A stretch of 64,000 bases of DNA. Origin: Klebsiella michiganensis. GTDB lineage: Bacteria; Pseudomonadota; Gammaproteobacteria; Enterobacterales; Enterobacteriaceae. The stretch lies in NCBI GenBank assembly GCA_000963575.1, contig CP011077.1, positions 1,240,001 through 1,304,000 of the forward strand, written 5' to 3'. The translations under genes were made by a program, and so were the position numbers. Positions 59,061-64,000 of the stretch are shown piece after piece; positions within the stretch are counted from its first letter, which is position 1, and each line of letters begins with the position of its first letter. The notes beneath the pieces were generated by a model. The model was given only the letters and a program-made list of their open reading frames with translations, had not been told where the DNA came from and made no database searches.

Positions 59061-60347
59061 CTAGCGGAAAAACGCAGGGTTTTTTACCGCGTGCGTGACG
59101 GCCATAATCAATTTATTCAACTGCTCAGGGCTGATGATGTAAGGCGGCATCAGGTAGATCAGGCGGCCAAAGGGACGGATCCAGACGCCCTGTTCGACAA
59201 AGAAACGCTGTAAAGCGGCCATATCGACAGGTCTGCGTGTTTCCACCACGCCAATAGCACCCAGCACGCGCGCATCGGCTACGTTTTCGCTCGCGGTGAG
59301 CGGCAGCAAACCTTTCCGAAGTTGATGTTCAATCGCCTGAACCTGCTGCTGCCAGTCTCCTTGCGCCAGTAGCGCCAGGCTTTCACTGGCAACCGCGCAG
59401 GCGAGCGGATTCCCCATAAAGGTTGGGCCGTGCATAAAACACCCGGCTTCACCGTCGCTGATGGTTTCCGCGACATGGCGGGTAGCAAGCGTCGCGGAGA
59501 GCGTCATTGTGCCGCCGGTCAGCGCTTTACCGAGACACATAATGTCCGGTGAAATACCTGCATGGTCGCAGGCAAACAGTTTCCCGGTGCGGCCAAAGCC
59601 TGTAGCTATCTCGTCGGCAATCAGCAGAATCCCCTCCCGGTCGCACATGCGGCGGAGGCGGCGAAGCCATTCAGGGTGGTAAAAACGCATCCCGCCCGCG
59701 CCCTGGACGACAGGCTCCAGAATCACGGCGGCAATCTCTTCGCGATGTGCGGCCATCAGGCGTGCAAACGGCACGATATCCATCTCGTTCCACTCATCCC
59801 CAAAGCCACACTGCGGCGCCGGCGCAAAAAGATGTTCAGGCAAATAGCCCTGCCACAGGCTGTGCATCGAGTTATCGGGATCGCAGACCGACATCGCGCC
59901 AAAAGTATCGCCGTGATAGCCGTTACGGAACGTCAGAAAACGCTGACGCGGCTGGCCCTTTGCGTGCCAGTACTGCAGCGCCATTTTCATGGCGACCTCA
60001 ACGGCTACCGAACCGGAATCCGCCAGAAACACACATTCCAGCGGGGCAGGCGTCATCGCTACCAGTTGGCGGCACAGCTCAACGGCCGGCGGATGCGTGA
60101 TACCGCCGAACATGACGTGCGACATGCTGTCAATCTGGGCCTTCATTGCCTGATTCAGACGCGGGTGATTGTAGCCATGGATAGCCGCCCACCAGGAAGA
60201 CATGCCGTCGACGAGCATACGCCCGTCAGCCAGCTGCAGCTCACAGCCCGCCGCGGCAATAACGGGATAAACCGGGAGCGGCTGGCTCATTGAGGTGTAC
60301 GGATGCCAGATATGTCGCTGGTCGAACGCTAAATCAGCAGGGGTCAT
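59061..60347 (-). CDS. bioA: Adenosylmethionine-8-amino-7-oxononanoate aminotransferase
   Basis: 428 residues (429 in E. coli); class III PLP aminotransferase making 7,8-diaminopelargonate with S-adenosylmethionine as amino donor. Conserved are HIWHPYTSM, GMSSWWAAIHGYNHP, DSGSVAVEVAMKMA, GYHGDTFGAM, LIADEIATGFGRTG and the PLP Lys in LGKALTGGTMTL. Start 60347 (MTPADLAFDQ) is the family start and lies only 6 bp from the bio operator; an ATG at 60377 lies within the operator. It is transcribed divergently from bioBFCD. Confidence 0.96.
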   Translation of the reverse strand: MTPADLAFDQRHIWHPYTSMSQPLPVYPVIAAAGCELQLADGRMLVDGMSSWWAAIHGYNHPRLNQAMKAQIDSMSHVMFGGITHPPAVELCRQLVAMTPAPLECVFLADSGSVAVEVAMKMALQYWHAKGQPRQRFLTFRNGYHGDTFGAMSVCDPDNSMHSLWQGYLPEHLFAPAPQCGFGDEWNEMDIVPFARLMAAHREEIAAVILEPVVQGAGGMRFYHPEWLRRLRRMCDREGILLIADEIATGFGRTGKLFACDHAGISPDIMCLGKALTGGTMTLSATLATRHVAETISDGEAGCFMHGPTFMGNPLACAVASESLALLAQGDWQQQVQAIEHQLRKGLLPLTASENVADARVLGAIGVVETRRPVDMAALQRFFVEQGVWIRPFGRLIYLMPPYIISPEQLNKLIMAVTHAVKNPAFFR

Positions 60348-60353
60348 AGGGTA

Positions 60354-60391
60354 ACTTGTAAACCATTTGAAAAACATTTAGGTTTACAAGT
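60354..60391. promoter_or_regulatory. bio operator (BirA-binding site)
   Basis: ACTTGTAAACC-N16-GGTTTACAAGT, a perfect inverted repeat with the 16-base centre typical of the E. coli bio operator. Biotinyl-5'-AMP-bound BirA dimers bind here and repress both divergent transcripts, bioA to the left and bioBFCD to the right. Confidence 0.95.
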
Positions 60392-60436
60392 ATAACGTCA
60401 ATCGATTTCCCATAACACCCTTTTTGGAGAGGCCCC

Positions 60437-61477
60437 ATGGCTCACCACGCACGCTGGACAATGTCGCAGGTCACTGCTTTATTTAAAAAACCTTTGTTGG
60501 ATTTACTGTTTGAAGCCCAGCAAACGCATCGCCAGCATTTCGACCCCCGGCAGGTACAGGTCAGTACCTTGCTGTCGATCAAAACCGGCGCTTGCCCGGA
60601 AGACTGTAAATATTGCCCGCAAAGCGCCCGCTACAAAACCGGCCTGGAGGCCGAACGCCTGATGGAAGTTGAGCAGGTGCTGGACTCCGCCCGCAAGGCT
60701 AAAAACGCAGGTTCGACCCGTTTTTGTATGGGGGCCGCCTGGAAGAATCCGCATGAGCGGGATATGCCTTATCTTGAGCAGATGGTGCAGGGCGTTCGCG
60801 CTATGGGGCTGGAAACCTGCATGACGCTCGGAACGCTGACCGAGGAACAGGCGCAGCGTCTGGCCTCCGCAGGGCTGGACTATTACAACCACAATCTGGA
60901 CACCTCCCCGGAATTCTACGGCAACATCATCACTACCCGAACCTATCAGGAACGTCTGGACACTCTGGATAAAGTCCGTGATGCGGGAATCAAAGTTTGC
61001 TCCGGGGGGATTGTCGGGCTGGGTGAAACCGTCACCGACCGCGCTGGTTTGCTGCTGCAATTAGCGAATTTGCCCACGCCGCCAGAAAGTGTACCTATCA
61101 ACATGCTGGTGAAAGTCAAAGGCACACCTCTGGCGGATAACGAAGACGTGGATGCCTTTGATTTTATTCGTACCATCGCGGTGGCCCGTATCATGATGCC
61201 AACCTCATACGTGCGCCTTTCCGCAGGCCGTGAGCAGATGAGCGAGCAGACGCAGGCGATGTGTTTTATGGCCGGGGCAAACTCCATTTTCTACGGCTGC
61301 AAACTGCTGACGACGCCGAACCCGGAAGAGGACAAAGATCTGCAGCTATTCCGCAAGCTTGGGCTTAATCCGCAGCAAACCACCACCGAAATGGGCGACA
61401 AAGAACAGCAGGAGCAGCTTGCCGGGCAGATCCTTAACGCAGATACCGACAATTATTACAACGCGGCGGCGGTATGA
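60437..61477 (+). CDS. bioB: Biotin synthase BioB
   Basis: 346 residues, as in E. coli. This radical-SAM enzyme inserts sulfur into dethiobiotin. The [4Fe-4S] ligands Cys53, Cys57 and Cys60 lie in ACPEDCKYCPQSARY. The [2Fe-2S]/substrate residues lie in RFCMGAAWKNP, GLETCMTLG and KVCSGGIVGLGE, with the Arg in YVRLSAGRE. The ATG follows GGAGAGG. The stop overlaps the bioF start (ATGA). Confidence 0.97.
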   Translation: MAHHARWTMSQVTALFKKPLLDLLFEAQQTHRQHFDPRQVQVSTLLSIKTGACPEDCKYCPQSARYKTGLEAERLMEVEQVLDSARKAKNAGSTRFCMGAAWKNPHERDMPYLEQMVQGVRAMGLETCMTLGTLTEEQAQRLASAGLDYYNHNLDTSPEFYGNIITTRTYQERLDTLDKVRDAGIKVCSGGIVGLGETVTDRAGLLLQLANLPTPPESVPINMLVKVKGTPLADNEDVDAFDFIRTIAVARIMMPTSYVRLSAGREQMSEQTQAMCFMAGANSIFYGCKLLTTPNPEEDKDLQLFRKLGLNPQQTTTEMGDKEQQEQLAGQILNADTDNYYNAAAV

Positions 61478-62625
61478 GCTGGACGCAGCGAATCTCCGGG
61501 GCTTTAAGCGAACGGCGAGCCAGCGCAAGCCTTCGCACCCGGCAGGCCAATACGCTCGGTAACGGGCGTATTTTTTCGGCCAACGGCCGGGAATATTTAA
61601 ACTTCTCCAGTAACGACTATCTGGGGCTGAGTCACCACCCGCACATCGTGGAGGCCTGGCAAAAAGGCGCGATGCAGTTCGGCGTTGGCAGCGGCGGGTC
61701 TGGCCACGTCACGGGGTATAGCCGCGCGCATCAGGAATTTGAGGCACAGCTTGCAGACTGGCTCGGCTTTGAGCGAGCGCTGTTGTTTATCTCCGGCTAC
61801 ACCGCGAACCAGGCTGTTATCTCCGCGCTGGCGCAAAAAACGGACATGCTTATTGCCGATAAACTTTGTCATGCCTCAATGATGGAAGCGGCAATCCAAA
61901 GCCCGGCTCAGCTACGCAGATTTCATCACAACGACGTTCAGGCGCTTTCGGCGCAGCTTGTTAAACCGCATGAAGGCGAGCGGCTCGTCCTTACCGAAGG
62001 TATTTTTAGCATGGACGGGGACGCCGCGCCCTTACCTGACATTGCACGGGCGACAAGACAGGCAGGCGGCTGGTTGATGGTCGACGATGCCCACGGTATT
62101 GGTGTCCAGGGCCTGGAGGGGCGAGGCAGCTGCAACCTGCAAAAAATCAAACCAGATATTCTGGTCGTGACCTTTGGGAAAGCCTTTGGCGGCAGCGGCG
62201 CGGCGGTATTGTGCCGCGAAGATGTGGCAACTTATCTGCTGCAGTTTGCCCGACACTTGATATACAGCACCGCCATGCCGCCGGCGCAGGCCGTCTCGCT
62301 TCAGGCCGCGTTAAAGGTGATTCAACAGGGAGATGAACACCGAGCAAAACTTGCTGAAAATATTCAACGTTTTCGACAGGGGGCCGCCCGACTCTCGCTG
62401 AATCTGGCGGATTCCGGCAGCGCTATACAGCCGCTGATAGTGGGTGATAATCAGCGCACGCTGGATCTCGCCTCCCGCCTGAAAGAGCGGGGTTTCTGGT
62501 TAACCGCCATTCGCCCGCCTACCGTTCCCCCCGGAAGCGCCCGCCTGCGTATCACCCTCACGGCGGCCCACACCTCAGGCGACATAGACGCATTGCTGGA
62601 GGCGCTCCATGACTCAGCTTGTTGA
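61474..62625 (+). CDS. bioF: 8-amino-7-oxononanoate synthase BioF
   Basis: 383 residues (384 in E. coli); alpha-oxoamine synthase that condenses pimeloyl-ACP with alanine. The PLP Lys lies in VTFGKAFGGSGAAV. Other motifs are NFSSNDYLGLSHHP, GSGGSGHVTGYSRAH, DKLCHASMMEA and VDDAHGIGVQGLEGRG. The start overlaps the bioB stop by 4 bases, and the end overlaps bioC by 17 bases. Confidence 0.96.
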   Translation: MSWTQRISGALSERRASASLRTRQANTLGNGRIFSANGREYLNFSSNDYLGLSHHPHIVEAWQKGAMQFGVGSGGSGHVTGYSRAHQEFEAQLADWLGFERALLFISGYTANQAVISALAQKTDMLIADKLCHASMMEAAIQSPAQLRRFHHNDVQALSAQLVKPHEGERLVLTEGIFSMDGDAAPLPDIARATRQAGGWLMVDDAHGIGVQGLEGRGSCNLQKIKPDILVVTFGKAFGGSGAAVLCREDVATYLLQFARHLIYSTAMPPAQAVSLQAALKVIQQGDEHRAKLAENIQRFRQGAARLSLNLADSGSAIQPLIVGDNQRTLDLASRLKERGFWLTAIRPPTVPPGSARLRITLTAAHTSGDIDALLEALHDSAC

Positions 62626-63367
62626 TAAAGTGGCCGTTGCCGCGGCGTTTAGTCGGGCTGCCGGCAGCTATGAGCGCTTTGCCGAGTTACAGCGTGTCTG
62701 CGGCGATAACCTGCTGGCAGAGGTGACAAACCGCCCCGCAGCCAGCGTGCTGGATGCGGGCTGCGGCACCGGCTGGTACAGCCGAATCTGGCGGGATAGA
62801 GGAAGCGAAGTTCTGGCGCTGGATATTTCGAAAGCGATGCTTGAGCGGTGCCGGCAAACCCAGTCGGCGCATCGTTTCCTGGAAGGAGATATTGAGTCTG
62901 TTCCGCTGGACGATGAGCAGGTCGACCTGGCGTGGAGCAATCTTGCCGTTCAGTGGTGTGGCAATCTGCAGCAAGGTTTATCCGAGCTTTACCGCGTGAC
63001 AAAACCGGGTGGGTGCGTTGCATTTACTACGCTTGCGGCAGGTTCACTGCCTGAACTGCATGAGGCCTGGCGTGGGATCGATACACGGGCGCATGCCAAC
63101 CAGTTTTTATCCTTGACCGAGATAGAACAGGCGTGTCGACCGTGGCGTTGCGTATTAGCCAGCCGCACGGTCAGCCAGCGCTTTCCCGACGCCATGAGCG
63201 CTATGCGCTCGCTGAAAGGCGTAGGCGCCACCCACCTGCACGATGGTCGCAAAAATACCCTGCTGACGCGCGGGCAGCTGCAGCGGCTGAGCGCAGCGTG
63301 GCCCCGGCAAGACGGGCAGTACTCTCTTAGCTGGCAGATAATTTTTGGAGTAATTGAACGTGATTAA
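62609..63367 (+). CDS. bioC: Malonyl-ACP O-methyltransferase BioC
   Basis: 252 residues (251 in E. coli); class I SAM-dependent methyltransferase. It methylates malonyl-ACP so the fatty-acid elongation cycle can build the pimelate moiety. The SAM-binding loop is SVLDAGCGTGWYSRIW (residues 46-61), followed by the acidic end LALDISKAMLE and GDIESVPL. Start 62609 matches the family N-terminus, giving a 17-base overlap with bioF. The stop overlaps the GTG start of bioD by 8 bases. BioH, its partner, is encoded elsewhere. Confidence 0.95.
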   Translation: MTQLVDKVAVAAAFSRAAGSYERFAELQRVCGDNLLAEVTNRPAASVLDAGCGTGWYSRIWRDRGSEVLALDISKAMLERCRQTQSAHRFLEGDIESVPLDDEQVDLAWSNLAVQWCGNLQQGLSELYRVTKPGGCVAFTTLAAGSLPELHEAWRGIDTRAHANQFLSLTEIEQACRPWRCVLASRTVSQRFPDAMSAMRSLKGVGATHLHDGRKNTLLTRGQLQRLSAAWPRQDGQYSLSWQIIFGVIERD

Positions 63368-64000
63368 AAAATGGTTTGTGACCGGCACCGATACCGAAGT
63401 AGGAAAGACCGTCGCTAGCTGTGCGCTGCTGCAGGCGGCGAATACTGCCGGTTATCGTTCCGTGGGCTATAAGCCCGTGGCCTCTGGCAGTGAAATGACG
63501 CCTGAGGGCATTCGCAACAGCGACGCGTTAGCGCTGCAGCGCAATAGTGCGGTCAAACTGCCGTATGAGGAGATCAATCCGCTGGCTTTTCTTGAGCCGA
63601 CCTCTCCGCACATCATTAGTGCTGAAGAGCAACGCCCGATTACCTTTTCTGCTATGTCCGCAGGGCTGGAAAAACTGGCTCACAAAGCCGACTGGATTCA
63701 GGTTGAGGGAGCGGGAGGCTGGTTTACGCCGCTATCAGACACCACGACATTTGCCGAATGGGCCATCAGCGAGCAGCTGCCGGTCATTCTGGTCGTGGGC
63801 GTGAAGCTTGGCTGCATTAATCATGCGATGCTCACGGCGCAGGCGGTGCTGGCGGCCGGGTTGCCGCTGGCAGGCTGGATAGCAAACGGCGTTCAACCAG
63901 CCGGAAAAAGGCACGCAGAATATCTTGCCACCCTCAAACAGCGGCTGCCGGCCCCGCTGCTGGGAGAGATTCCCTGGCTTGAGGATATCGGCGATCAAAC
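63360..64000 (+). CDS. bioD: Dethiobiotin synthetase BioD (3' end beyond window)
   Basis: Partial gene: 213 codons visible of about 225 in E. coli. It makes dethiobiotin from 7,8-diaminopelargonate, CO2 and ATP. The GTG start at 63360 overlaps bioC; the first residues read IKKWFVTGTDTEVGKTVAS with the Walker A-type GTDTEVGKT. GYKPVASGSE, NSDALALQR, VEGAGGWFTPL and VGVKLGCINHAMLTAQ follow. The frame remains open to the last base of the window and is expected to end within a few dozen bases. Confidence 0.95.
   Translation, partial: MIKKWFVTGTDTEVGKTVASCALLQAANTAGYRSVGYKPVASGSEMTPEGIRNSDALALQRNSAVKLPYEEINPLAFLEPTSPHIISAEEQRPITFSAMSAGLEKLAHKADWIQVEGAGGWFTPLSDTTTFAEWAISEQLPVILVVGVKLGCINHAMLTAQAVLAAGLPLAGWIANGVQPAGKRHAEYLATLKQRLPAPLLGEIPWLEDIGDQ

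Overview
The window is chromosomal DNA of a member of the Enterobacteriaceae. Almost every gene has a recognisable Escherichia coli K-12 counterpart of the same length (within a few residues, 14 at most) in the same relative order: ybfE-ybfF-seqA-pgm, kdp, phr-ybgI-pxpBC-nei, gltA-sdh-suc, cyd-tol-pal, tRNA-Lys, nadA-pnuC, aroG, gpmA, gal, mod, pgl, bio. Protein differences from E. coli are scattered and moderate, and several local gene sets differ, so this is a relative of the Enterobacter/Klebsiella/Cedecea type rather than Escherichia or Salmonella. I cannot name the genus from the sequence alone. I see no prophage, insertion sequence, CRISPR array, toxin-antitoxin pair or defence island.

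Layout. 1-4.2 kb: ybfE, ybfF, seqA (replication control), pgm and a half-size EamA membrane protein. 4.2-12 kb (minus strand): the kdpFABCDE potassium-uptake operon with its KdpE site. 12.3-17.3 kb: ybfA, photolyase, ybgI, 5-oxoprolinase subunits pxpB and pxpC (pxpA is absent) and the DNA glycosylase nei. 17.3-29 kb: the TCA-cycle block, with gltA divergent from sdhCDAB-sucABCD. 29.8-32.9 kb: cytochrome bd oxidase (cydABX-ybgE). 33-38.7 kb: the Tol-Pal envelope system. 38.8-39.6 kb: three identical tRNA-Lys(TTT) genes, each followed by a structured repeat ending in a copy of the tRNA 3' end. 39.8-45.2 kb: nadA-pnuC, zitB, ybgS, aroG and gpmA. 45.4-49.7 kb: galETKM. 49.9-55.2 kb: modEF, acrZ and modABC. 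55.2-59 kb: ybhA, pgl, the lipoprotein ybhC and an unrecognised small exported protein. 59-64 kb: biotin operon bioA / bioBFCD around a BirA operator; bioD is cut by the window end.

Much of the regulation can be read directly: the KdpE site, the bio operator, both gal operators at the E. coli spacing of 113 bp, a perfect TyrR box at aroG, a Fur box at gpmA, a NadR-like box at nadA, a ModE palindrome at modA and two FNR-like sites 52 bp apart at cydA. The genes are mostly housekeeping. GltA, Sdh and Suc form most of the oxidative TCA cycle, feeding the quinone pool that cytochrome bd re-oxidises. Gal, Pgm, GpmA and Pgl connect sugar catabolism to DAHP synthase (AroG). The mod genes supply molybdate and the bio genes supply biotin.

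The least explained feature is the tRNA-Lys repeat array. Other points worth a second look are the missing pxpA, the EamA gene directly behind kdpE, the hairpin-rich sdhB-sucA spacer, a candidate SdhX small RNA after sucD, and the small exported protein beside bioA.
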